A stretch of 64,000 bases of DNA from assembly GCF_900111155.1 (NCBI RefSeq), contig NZ_FOGG01000001.1:124001-188000 (forward strand), given 5' to 3'. This stretch comes from Pedobacter rhizosphaerae. GTDB taxonomy: Bacteria; Bacteroidota; Bacteroidia; Sphingobacteriales; Sphingobacteriaceae. Positions 9,848-17,417 of this stretch are shown piece by piece. A program made the translations under genes and the position numbers. A model generated the notes under the pieces. It was not told the origin of the DNA. It made no database searches and saw only the letters and a program-made list of their open reading frames with translations. Numbering within the stretch: position 1 is the first letter of the stretch; each line of letters opens with the position of its first letter.

Positions 9848-10015
9848 ATGAGCTTAATAGCGTCTGAAGAAATCACTATATTTATATTAATCTTTGGGTA
9901 TTTGATTATCGTTTCTATCAAATGTTTCAATCCATGGCTAGCAATTATACCAGCTCGGGCTTATTATAGACGAACGCACGATATTGTTAGACGAACAGGT
10001 ATTTGGCAAGTGTAA
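9848..10015 (+). CDS. Possible small membrane protein, 55 residues, unrecognised
   Basis: An ATG-started 55-codon frame in an otherwise empty region. The predicted peptide begins MSLIASEEITIFILIFGYL, has one hydrophobic segment (about residues 9-25) and an arginine-rich end (ARAYYRRTHDIVRRTGIWQV), the shape of a single-pass small membrane protein. There is no recognised family, no obvious ribosome site and no clear promoter, and AT-rich spacers can produce such frames by chance. It may be a relic or non-coding. Confidence 0.2.
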   Translation: MSLIASEEITIFILIFGYLIIVSIKCFNPWLAIIPARAYYRRTHDIVRRTGIWQV

Positions 10016-10309
10016 GACAACAAAGCTTACAGCAACACACTCTCCAGATACTACCTCCAGCTCAGGTCCAAGTCAAGTCCAGCTTAAGTGCAAGTCAAAT
10101 CCAGGTTTATCTGCATGCTAAAGCATGTATAAGCCATTATATCTTTATACTTACTTAAAAGCTGAGGCGCTGAGTTGCTTAGGTGTTGAGCTGGCCAATG
10201 GATAATTAAACTACAGGGGTAGCGAACATAGGTGTGATATCTAATTGGAAATGATTATTTTAGGAGATTGCTCAGGTTAATGCCTGCATAATCCTTTTAT
10301 TCAGTTTGT

Positions 10310-11497
10310 ATGCCAGATTTTAAACGCAGAGATTTCATCAGGTTATCTTCCCTTGCTACCTTGCCTTTGGTTAGCCCGGCAATAATGGGTTTGGCTCCAG
10401 CAGATCAGAAATCTTCCCATGTATCAAAAGATAGTGAAGCTGTTTATTTTATTAACGATGGGATTTTCTATAAACCCACAGACTTTCTGGATCAGTTACA
10501 GGAAATTAATCGCCAAAATCCAATAGAGCGCGACAGTTATGGAGAAGGAGCAACTATGGAAAAACTGCTTCAGAAATTCTTAGAAATTACTGGTAAGGAA
10601 GCCGCGGTATATCTTCCTTCAGGTACCTTAGCCAATCAGTTGGCCATAAGTCAGCATTGTGGGGCCAATACCAAGGCATTTGTGCAGGAAACCAGCCATG
10701 TTTACCGGGATGAAGGTGATGCAGCACAAACTTTATTTAATAAGCGATTGATCCCTTTGGCAGCAGGGAAGCACTACTTTACCTTAGAGGAGTTGCAGCA
10801 ATCTATCCAATACCATCAGGAGGGCGAAGCTTTTGTTGCAGGAGTAGGCGCGGTATCTATAGAAACGCCGGTTCGCCGTTGCGATGGACAGGCATTTCCA
10901 CTGGCAGAAATTAAGAGAATTTCAGCATGGTGCAGGCAAAAAGGATATAAGCTTCATTTAGATGGTGCCAGGCTGCACATGGCTACCGCATTTACCCATA
11001 CGAGCGTTAAGGAATATGCTCAATGCTTCGATTCTGTGTACATGTGCTTGTACAAGTATTTAGGAGCTACTGGCGGCGCTGTTTTATGTGGAGATAAAGC
11101 TTTTATCGATCAAATGCACCACTTGATTAAAATACATGGTGGTGGCATATTTTCCAACTGGACCAATGCCGCAATGGCCCTTCATCATTTAAATACGATT
11201 GATGAGGTAATGGATCAGATTAAAGCAAAAGCCAAAACACTTTTTGTGCTGCTTAATCAGTTAAATGGAATTAAAATTGAGGCTTTACCTGATGGTACAA
11301 ACCTTTTTAACGTCAAAGTAACGGGAGTAGATGCACAAAAATTAAATGCTCGCCTGCGTGCCGAACATAATATTGTTTTTGGTCAACCCAAGCCAGATGG
11401 TTTTGTTAAAATTAAGGTAAATCCAACTTTACTGAGAAGGGATAACCAGTTTATTTACGAGTCTTTTAAAGAAGCACTTTCCTTTGCCAAAAGCTAG
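10310..11497 (+). CDS. Threonine aldolase family PLP enzyme with Tat-type signal
   Basis: A 395-residue fold-type I PLP protein of the beta-eliminating lyase/low-specificity threonine aldolase family (cleaves threonine to glycine and acetaldehyde). The N-terminus RRDFIRLSSLATLPLVSPAI is a twin-arginine-like export signal, unusual for this normally cytoplasmic enzyme but compatible with folding around PLP before export. Residues 75-100 (DSYGEGATMEKLLQKFLEITG, in parts), LDGARLHMA (PLP aspartate) and the lysine region CLYKYLGATGGAVLCG support catalysis. Periplasmic location is inferred from the signal. Substrate could be another beta-hydroxy amino acid. Its TAG stop overlaps that of convergent ybeY in the palindrome CTAG. 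Confidence 0.85.
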   Translation: MPDFKRRDFIRLSSLATLPLVSPAIMGLAPADQKSSHVSKDSEAVYFINDGIFYKPTDFLDQLQEINRQNPIERDSYGEGATMEKLLQKFLEITGKEAAVYLPSGTLANQLAISQHCGANTKAFVQETSHVYRDEGDAAQTLFNKRLIPLAAGKHYFTLEELQQSIQYHQEGEAFVAGVGAVSIETPVRRCDGQAFPLAEIKRISAWCRQKGYKLHLDGARLHMATAFTHTSVKEYAQCFDSVYMCLYKYLGATGGAVLCGDKAFIDQMHHLIKIHGGGIFSNWTNAAMALHHLNTIDEVMDQIKAKAKTLFVLLNQLNGIKIEALPDGTNLFNVKVTGVDAQKLNARLRAEHNIVFGQPKPDGFVKIKVNPTLLRRDNQFIYESFKEALSFAKS

Positions 11498-11931
11498 GCC
11501 AGGTCTAATTCAGCACGGTAAGCCAGGTACTCGTCTTCCTTTTGGGTCATTAAGGTTTTAGCAGCCTTTCCTTTGTCTTTATAGCCCAATAAATGCAGGG
11601 TTCCGTGAATCATAATGCGGCAAACTTCATCAAATTCGCTTGTTTTGAAGGTTTTCGCATTCTCTTTTACGCGTTCTATGCTGATAAATATATCGCTTAC
11701 AATTAGTTTTTCTACCTCTGAATTATCAAAAGTGATGATATCAGTATAGGTGTCGTGATTGAGGTATTGCTGATTAATGCCCAGCAAATATTCATCACTG
11801 CAAAAGATAAAATTCAGTTCTCCCAGTTTAAACCCTTCTTTTTCTATCGTTGCTTTGATCCATTTTTTAACCTTTAACTTTTGTGGGAGGTTGTAAGAGA
11901 TAGATTCTGTAAAAAAGGAAATGGCAGCCAT
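11494..11931 (-). CDS. ybeY: Endoribonuclease YbeY (16S rRNA maturation)
   Basis: Metal-dependent single-strand endoribonuclease for rRNA 3'-end processing and ribosome quality control. The 145-residue protein has the family core LLGINQQYLNHDTYTDIITFD and RIMIHGTLHLLGYKDKGK. The usual HxxxHxxxxxH zinc site is present except that an aspartate takes the third position (GYKDK); I regard this as usual for Bacteroidota homologues rather than an inactivating change. A minus-strand -7 box TAACTTTG lies 17-24 bases upstream. It is convergent with the threonine-aldolase-like gene and 59 bases downstream of the DUF4175 gene. Confidence 0.94.
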   Translation of the reverse strand: MAAISFFTESISYNLPQKLKVKKWIKATIEKEGFKLGELNFIFCSDEYLLGINQQYLNHDTYTDIITFDNSEVEKLIVSDIFISIERVKENAKTFKTSEFDEVCRIMIHGTLHLLGYKDKGKAAKTLMTQKEDEYLAYRAELDLA

Positions 11932-11947
11932 AAATTGGGTTTTTTGG

Positions 11948-11955
11948 CAAAGTTA
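11948..11955 (-). promoter_or_regulatory. Putative ybeY -7 promoter element
   Basis: The minus strand reads TAACTTTG, an exact TAnnTTTG match 17 bases before the ybeY start, which would give a very short 5' leader. The -33 box is weak (ATTG at 11972-11975). Confidence 0.45.
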
Positions 11956-11990
11956 GGAACTAATTTGTACACAATGGAACAAGGAATAAA

Positions 11991-14900
11991 TTAATTTATC
12001 TGGTTTAACGATTTTAAATATTCAGCTACTTTGTTTTTATAGTAATAGTTCAATGCAGGAGGCAGTTTTTGGAGCATATCATTGCCACCTTGTTGTTGTT
12101 TTTGATAATCTTTAAGCATTTTTTGATAAGCCCGGGGAAACTCTTTTGCCGCCTTGCTTTCGCGTTTGCTATCCTCTTCCTGATCTCTTTCTGCCTTTTC
12201 TGCTTCTAAAAGCTTGGTTAAAAGCTCTTTTTGGCGTTGCATGGTTTCCTGCTGTAAACGTTTATTCACGAGGTCGCTTTCTGTTTGCTTCATCTCCTGG
12301 ATAGCCTGGTTAAGGTTACCCATTTTACCCTTCCCATCCTTATTTTCTTCGCGGTTTATTTTTTCCAGTGCCTGGCGGATCATTTGTTGCTGTTGGGCCA
12401 TTTTACCAAACTCCTGGCTCATTTCTCCTTTGCCCACGGTGCCTTTGTTACCTCCTTTTTGCATCTGTTCCCGGGCTTTCTGCATTCCCTTATTCAGCTG
12501 TTCCTGCATTTGGCTCAGTTGCTTCATGCCCTGTTTTTGCTTGCCTTTGCCACCTTTTGAGTTTTTACTCATGTTCTGTAATTGGCTGAGGGCTTCACTG
12601 AGCATTAAACTGAGATTATTGATCGAAGTCATGGTAAACTGCTGATAGCGATTGGCTTCAGGCGTGCGTCTTTCTCCCAGGTTTTCCAAACTTTTATCCA
12701 GGTTGAAATTGATCTTGTTCATCTCTTCGTTCACCGTAGATTCTATTTGAGGAACACGTTTACTTAAAGCGTACAAGCTATCGGCAATGGTTTTAAGGTT
12801 ATCCTTTATAGTGCGTTGTTTTTGCACGTTGCTGGTATAAGAAGGATCGGCAGCGGTCATTTTCTTCAAATTCAGCATGACCTTTTCCTGCTCAAAGGAG
12901 GTATTTAAAAGGTTTTCCAATAGCCTGCGCAGTTCTTTAGCGTTGAGGTTATTTTCCATTTCCTCTCCCTCTTGTTGCATCTCCTTCATTTTCTTAGAAA
13001 GCTTTTCCATTTGATCTGAGGCTTTTTGCTGCTTCTGACTGGCATTTTTATTGTCCTTTTGATCTAAAGCCTCCTTACTGTCCTGCTGGTCCTTCTGAAT
13101 ATCCTGAATATCTTTTTCCGGATTTTCGAAAGAGTTGGGTTTTTCTAAGGATTGATTTTTCTCTTCAAGCTTTTTGAGATCCTCTTTCAAGTCTTTCATC
13201 TCTTTGTTGAGCTCTTCCTGCTTGTTCTTTAGCGCGTTATTATCCTGCGTTTTATTTTTGGTTTGCTCAGCAAGTTCCTTTTGTGCTTTGGCTAAATCAT
13301 TTAAGCGATCAATATCATTTTGCAGGTTTTGCTCAAATTCCAGCTGTTTATAGAGTTCCAAAATCCTGTCCAATTCATTTTTGAGGGTTTTGTTATCCAG
13401 CTGCATTTTAGAAAGCTCATTTTGAGTTTGTTGCTTATCCCGGTCGTTGATCAGGTTCTGAAGTTTTTGCAACAACTCCTTGGTCTTTTCATCCAACACA
13501 TTATCAAACAAATCTTTAATCTGTTTTTGTTTGTCTAGCAGTTCTTGTGTTTGGGCCTGATCTTGCTGCTGCTGGTTATTTTTTTCGTTAAGTTCCTTAA
13601 TCTCTTTAACGGCTTCTTCTAGCTGCTTTTGCTTATCCAGCAATTGCTCAATCTGCTTTTTATCTTCAAAGGAAATCTGTTTCTTATCAATTAAACTTTC
13701 GGCTACTTTCTTGCTTTCTTTTTCTATGGTATTGGCCAGGCGGATAGCCGATTGCATTTTTTGTTTTAAGGCCTGATTATTGGCACTGGTTTGCTCAGCT
13801 ACTTCCTGCTTAGTAGGCTGCTTAAAGGTTTTAATTTCCGATCGGGTCACCTTTGCACCATTCACCCCATCGTTATCGGCTACTTCAAAATAATATTCCA
13901 GTTCTTGCCCCGGTTTTAGTGCGGCCGATTTTACATCCCAGAAGTAGAAAAAGCCATTTTCTGTGGCATTACTTTTAATAGCGATATTTTTGGTTGTGGT
14001 AGATACGATCTTGTTGTTGTCTTTGATCTGGTATTTAAAACTCAGCCGGCTAAAACCATAATCATCGCTCACTTGTCCCGTAAAATAAATGGCTTTATTA
14101 CTAATAGAATCAGGCTTTTCGGTAACTGTTATCGTTGGCGACTGATCTTTAATAACGGTAATCAAATGGCTAAGAGAATCGCTTAAGGTAACATGTTCAT
14201 TTTTAGGGGTAATACTGTATTTCGCATTGCTTTTAATTATGGCCGTAAATGCAGACTCATCTTCATTAATCGGAATTAAATGCTGGGCGCTGTTCAGTAC
14301 AAAGAGCAGGGCGCTACTTTTGGCTGTTTTAAAAGCCCAGGATACCTTTGTTCCTTCTGGTAAAAGTAAATCGCCAACATTACTAACCGTTTCAGCTTTC
14401 TTGCCTAAATAGGCTGGAAAGTTTAATGTTGCTGTAGCCTGGAGTAATTCAGGTCGCGGTTTTACCGAAATGATGAATAAGCCCGAGCTAAAACCGCCAC
14501 CTTTAAATATCAGCTTTTTATCGTTTTGGATGTTTTTAATCTGGTAATTAAATCTGCTTATATTTTGCTTTTCCAGCTTGTAAGTGTTTTTACCATCTTC
14601 TACATAAACATCTGCAGGCAGTTCGTCGCCTGAGAGCTTAAGGTTCAGTGTCAAATCGTCACCTTGTGTAACCGATAGGCTTTTATTAAGCACCTGGAAG
14701 GTAAAAGGTGCGGTAGGCGCAATGTATTCATCGTACTTTAAAAAGCTTTTGGTACCCTCTCTTAAAATGGCCGGAGCGATAATGCCGATCAGAACGATAA
14801 TGGAAAGGGGAACGATTAAGAATTTCAAATATTTTTTATTGTCGTTAATACGAACCGCTGTATAGAAGGGAACAGGTTTGAGTTCCAGTATTTTCTGATC

Positions 14901-15302
14901 AATACTGGCCAAAATAAGTTGATTGTTTTCCGGTAAGTTTTCTGAAAGCTGATGAAGTTGAAGCGTATTGAGCAGCTTATCCTTAATGTGGGAAAAGTGG
15001 TTTCCGATGATGACAGAAGCTTCTTCAAAAGAAAGGTGTTTGCCCAGTTTAAGCATAGCCATTAAGGGCCTGATAATGAGTGCAGCGATTAAGGAGATGC
15101 CAATGAGCAGGTAGGCAAAAAACACAATCGTTTTGAAGACCGTTCCGGGATTGATGTAGTACAGGCATAGAAATACCAAAAGATAGAGCGCCAGTAAGAT
15201 TGCGGCTACGTAAATGCTTCCCCGTAAAATTTTATTGAGGTAAAATTTTCGGATAAACTCATCTATCTTTTTAATTAGTTCATTGTAGTTACTGCTCAAC
15301 AT
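11991..15302 (-). CDS. DUF4175 family membrane-anchored coiled-coil protein
   Basis: A 1103-residue protein. The N-terminus has hydrophobic segments near residues 24-46 and 54-76 and another near 160-180 (FLIVPLSIIVLIGIIAPAIL), followed by a beta-rich extracytoplasmic portion (about 190-510). From about 520 to the end it is dominated by glutamine, lysine and glutamate in long coiled-coil stretches (for example KQKQLEEAVKEIKELNEKNN), with a glycine/lysine-rich low-complexity part near 930-980. This matches the DUF4175 family common in Bacteroidota, often found near BatA/B- and MoxR-type genes; function is not established. A cell-envelope structural or signalling role is inferred only from topology. 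Confidence 0.85.
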   Translation of the reverse strand: MLSSNYNELIKKIDEFIRKFYLNKILRGSIYVAAILLALYLLVFLCLYYINPGTVFKTIVFFAYLLIGISLIAALIIRPLMAMLKLGKHLSFEEASVIIGNHFSHIKDKLLNTLQLHQLSENLPENNQLILASIDQKILELKPVPFYTAVRINDNKKYLKFLIVPLSIIVLIGIIAPAILREGTKSFLKYDEYIAPTAPFTFQVLNKSLSVTQGDDLTLNLKLSGDELPADVYVEDGKNTYKLEKQNISRFNYQIKNIQNDKKLIFKGGGFSSGLFIISVKPRPELLQATATLNFPAYLGKKAETVSNVGDLLLPEGTKVSWAFKTAKSSALLFVLNSAQHLIPINEDESAFTAIIKSNAKYSITPKNEHVTLSDSLSHLITVIKDQSPTITVTEKPDSISNKAIYFTGQVSDDYGFSRLSFKYQIKDNNKIVSTTTKNIAIKSNATENGFFYFWDVKSAALKPGQELEYYFEVADNDGVNGAKVTRSEIKTFKQPTKQEVAEQTSANNQALKQKMQSAIRLANTIEKESKKVAESLIDKKQISFEDKKQIEQLLDKQKQLEEAVKEIKELNEKNNQQQQDQAQTQELLDKQKQIKDLFDNVLDEKTKELLQKLQNLINDRDKQQTQNELSKMQLDNKTLKNELDRILELYKQLEFEQNLQNDIDRLNDLAKAQKELAEQTKNKTQDNNALKNKQEELNKEMKDLKEDLKKLEEKNQSLEKPNSFENPEKDIQDIQKDQQDSKEALDQKDNKNASQKQQKASDQMEKLSKKMKEMQQEGEEMENNLNAKELRRLLENLLNTSFEQEKVMLNLKKMTAADPSYTSNVQKQRTIKDNLKTIADSLYALSKRVPQIESTVNEEMNKINFNLDKSLENLGERRTPEANRYQQFTMTSINNLSLMLSEALSQLQNMSKNSKGGKGKQKQGMKQLSQMQEQLNKGMQKAREQMQKGGNKGTVGKGEMSQEFGKMAQQQQMIRQALEKINREENKDGKGKMGNLNQAIQEMKQTESDLVNKRLQQETMQRQKELLTKLLEAEKAERDQEEDSKRESKAAKEFPRAYQKMLKDYQKQQQGGNDMLQKLPPALNYYYKNKVAEYLKSLNQIN

Positions 15303-15517
15303 ATCACTGTAAATGTAAAAATAGTTACCATCAATTTAAATATTTTAATGAATAAGGTAAAGTGTTTATTTCAAATGCTTTATATCAAACATGTTTTTGG
15401 GCCTTAAATAGGTAAAATTTGAATATTTCCCTCATTTTATTTGAAAATAGAACAAACGTTTGACTAACGCTTTCGAGGCTAATTTGGATAGAGAATAGGT
15501 TAATTTTTTAAAGATCG

Positions 15518-15549
15518 TTTGATATTTATTTAATGAAAAAATATATTTG
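15518..15549 (+). promoter_or_regulatory. Bacteroidota-type promoter of the ECF sigma gene
   Basis: TTTG (15518-15521), a 20-bp spacer and TATATTTG (15542-15549) match the TTTG-N19-21-TAnnTTTG consensus exactly. Transcription would start around 15555. This excludes the upstream TTG at 15547 as the sigma-factor start codon, since that lies inside the -7 box, and supports the ATG at 15616. Confidence 0.8.
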
Positions 15550-15615
15550 AGGGATCAAACCTCTCGAATTAACTATTTTAAACCATCCCAAACTAACTGC
15601 AGGAAGATCCTGGAA

Positions 15616-16158
15616 ATGGAGTACATTGCTGAACTAGCATCTGGTTGTTTACAGACTTTTCAAACCGTATATCGGTTGTACAACCAAAAACTTTATGCTT
15701 ATACTCTGAAGAAAACCAATTCAGAATATATGGCCGAGGAAGTGGTGCAGTTAACTTTTATCCGACTTTGGGAAAAACGCAACAGCCTTTCTGCCGAATA
15801 CAGTATTTCTGCTCAGATCTTCAAAATGGCCGGTACAATTTTAATTGATCAGCTAAGAAAGGAAGCAGTAAGTCAAAGACATTTAAGCGTGGTAGAAACT
15901 GCGCAAAATCAGCCGGAAGAACAACAGTTGGATATTGATCTTTTAGAAGCGGCCATAGAACAAATTGCTCCGGTAAGGAAAAAGGTTTTCAAGTTGAGTA
16001 AATTGGAAGGATATTCTTACAAAGAGATCGCCGAATTGCTTTCCATATCGCCTAAAACGGTCGAAAATCATATGTCTAAAGCTTTAAAACAATTAAGAGC
16101 TGCTTTTTCCTCTATTATTTCTTTAGCGATTATCATGTCTGCAATTATCGATCGGTAG
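15616..16158 (+). CDS. ECF-type RNA polymerase sigma-70 factor
   Basis: A 180-residue extracytoplasmic-function sigma factor. Sigma region 2 (about residues 18-85) includes YNQKLYAYTLKKTNSEYMAEEVV in parts and LTFIRLWEKR; region 4 (about 125-175) includes FKLSKLEGYSYKEIAELLSI and SPKTVENHMSKALKQLR, a helix-turn-helix for the -35 region. The frame stays open upstream to a TTG at 15547, but that lies in the promoter; ATG 15616 follows the purine-rich AGGAAGATCCTGGAA. It heads a locus of FecR, SusC and SusD genes on the same strand and is expected to be held by the FecR protein and released when the importer is engaged. Confidence 0.95.
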   Translation: MEYIAELASGCLQTFQTVYRLYNQKLYAYTLKKTNSEYMAEEVVQLTFIRLWEKRNSLSAEYSISAQIFKMAGTILIDQLRKEAVSQRHLSVVETAQNQPEEQQLDIDLLEAAIEQIAPVRKKVFKLSKLEGYSYKEIAELLSISPKTVENHMSKALKQLRAAFSSIISLAIIMSAIIDR

Positions 16159-16309
16159 TTGAAGGTTTTTATTTAATTTTCTGTGCCTATCTATCAAAAA
16201 ACGCAAATAAATACAATTATTTCTCTTTTATAACCACGTTTTTAATAAAAATCTAAAAAAAATATTTCGCTCAGTAGGGGTAAACCCTAACCAAAAACGT
16301 AATGTAGTT

Positions 16310-17401
16310 ATGCAAATCAACCAAAAGTTAGTTGAGAAGTTCTTTGCCGGCCAGTGTACTGCCGAGGAGGCCCGCATGGTGAGTAAATTTTTGGAAGAAC
16401 CATCCAACAGAGAAATTTACTTAAATCCATCGGAGTGGGAAGACTTTGTGGTTGAAGAAAAGGTTTCAGAAGAGATTTCAAATCGGATTTATGTGAACGT
16501 TTTAGATCAGATACACGAGAAGAAAGAAGCGAAAAGGGTTAAATTAAAGTATTTGGCTTATGCCGCCTCTCTGGTCATTGTTTTTTCTGCTGGCTGGCTC
16601 GTGTACAAGGTTAAGCCTGAGCCTAAGGTAGAATTAAGCGAAGTTGCAAAGCAAACACAAAAACAACCTCTGGTTAAGGTAGCTACGTTTTATACCAATA
16701 CCAGTAATGCGAAAAGGACCTACACCTTACCTGATGGAACGGTTGTAGAGTTAAATCCGAACAGTGAAGTTAGCTTTTTACCCTTTGATGAGGGTAAAAG
16801 GGATGTTAAGCTTACCGGAGAAGGATTATTTAGGGTACATAAAGACAAAACAAAACCTTTTACGGTTTATGCCAACAATTTGGCTACCACTGCTTTAGGT
16901 ACTGTTTTTAGAATTACAGCCTTTAAAAAGGGAATTTTTACCAAGGTTAACCTGATTGAGGGCAAGGTGGTAGTAAGGCCACAAAATATTTTGGAGTTGA
17001 AAGGTGTGCAAACCGTTTATTTAACCCCAGGCAAATCTTTTACGGTTAATATGCAAACCTATCAAGCCGTGGTAACCGACATAAATGTTGTACCAACGAT
17101 AAAAGTTGAAGCAGCCGAGCCTAGTAAGGCTATTATTACCGAAAGCGCCATAAACTTCGATAATGAAAGCTTATCAGGTGTATTTAATGTTTTAGAAACT
17201 AAACTGAATATTCAGATAAAATACAATGCCAACCAGATCAGTAAAAAGGTCTTCACTGGTCAGTACGAATTCGGACGCGATGACGCTGACTCTTTCCTGA
17301 AGATGCTTTGTGAACTCAATAATCTGGTTGCAGAGAAAACAGATGCGGGATATACGATAAAGACAGTAAACACAAAAGCCAAACAGGCAATGCACAACTA
17401 A
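16310..17401 (+). CDS. FecR family anti-sigma factor with DUF4974 end
   Basis: A 363-residue inner-membrane anti-sigma regulator. The cytoplasmic part (1-80) has the start INQKLVEKFFAGQCTAEEAR typical of the sigma-binding end; one membrane span lies at about 82-104 (YLAYAASLVIVFSAGWLVYK); the periplasmic FecR domain follows (RTYTLPDGTVVELNPNSEV, then ATTALGTVFRITAF), and a DUF4974 domain closes the protein (NFDNESLSGVFNVLETKLNI). The sequence GTAGGGGTAAACC lies about 30 bases upstream of the start; similar G-rich leaders precede other Bacteroidota fecR genes in my recollection, which is untested. The susC gene starts 17 bases after it, so the two are co-transcribed. Confidence 0.95.
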   Translation: MQINQKLVEKFFAGQCTAEEARMVSKFLEEPSNREIYLNPSEWEDFVVEEKVSEEISNRIYVNVLDQIHEKKEAKRVKLKYLAYAASLVIVFSAGWLVYKVKPEPKVELSEVAKQTQKQPLVKVATFYTNTSNAKRTYTLPDGTVVELNPNSEVSFLPFDEGKRDVKLTGEGLFRVHKDKTKPFTVYANNLATTALGTVFRITAFKKGIFTKVNLIEGKVVVRPQNILELKGVQTVYLTPGKSFTVNMQTYQAVVTDINVVPTIKVEAAEPSKAIITESAINFDNESLSGVFNVLETKLNIQIKYNANQISKKVFTGQYEFGRDDADSFLKMLCELNNLVAEKTDAGYTIKTVNTKAKQAMHN

Positions 17402-17417
17402 ACCTAACCTAAACTTC

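Larger units (their letters stand above)
9621..10309. other. Long intergenic region between ABC-F gene and threonine-aldolase-like gene
   Basis: About 690 bases between divergent genes. It contains the ABC-F -7 box, the orphan minus-strand terminator at 9774-9807, the doubtful 55-codon frame at 9848-10015, two AGACGAAC copies near 9967 and 9989, and an imperfect direct repeat around 10068-10105 (CAAGTCAAGTCCAG and CAAGTCAAATCCAG). Nothing else is recognisable; the region could hold a decayed gene. Confidence 0.4.

Noticed and set aside
11494..11931. YbeY lacking the third zinc histidine
   Set aside because: Aspartate in GYKDK is the form I recall in Bacteroidota YbeY proteins, so it is not evidence of a broken gene.
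12214..12645. Cysteine- and leucine-rich open frame opposite the DUF4175 gene
   Set aside because: It is the antisense shadow of the Gln/Lys-rich coiled coil; composition bias keeps the frame open.
15547..15615. Upstream extension of the ECF sigma gene from a TTG codon
   Set aside because: The TTG is part of the -7 box TATATTTG; transcription would start after it.
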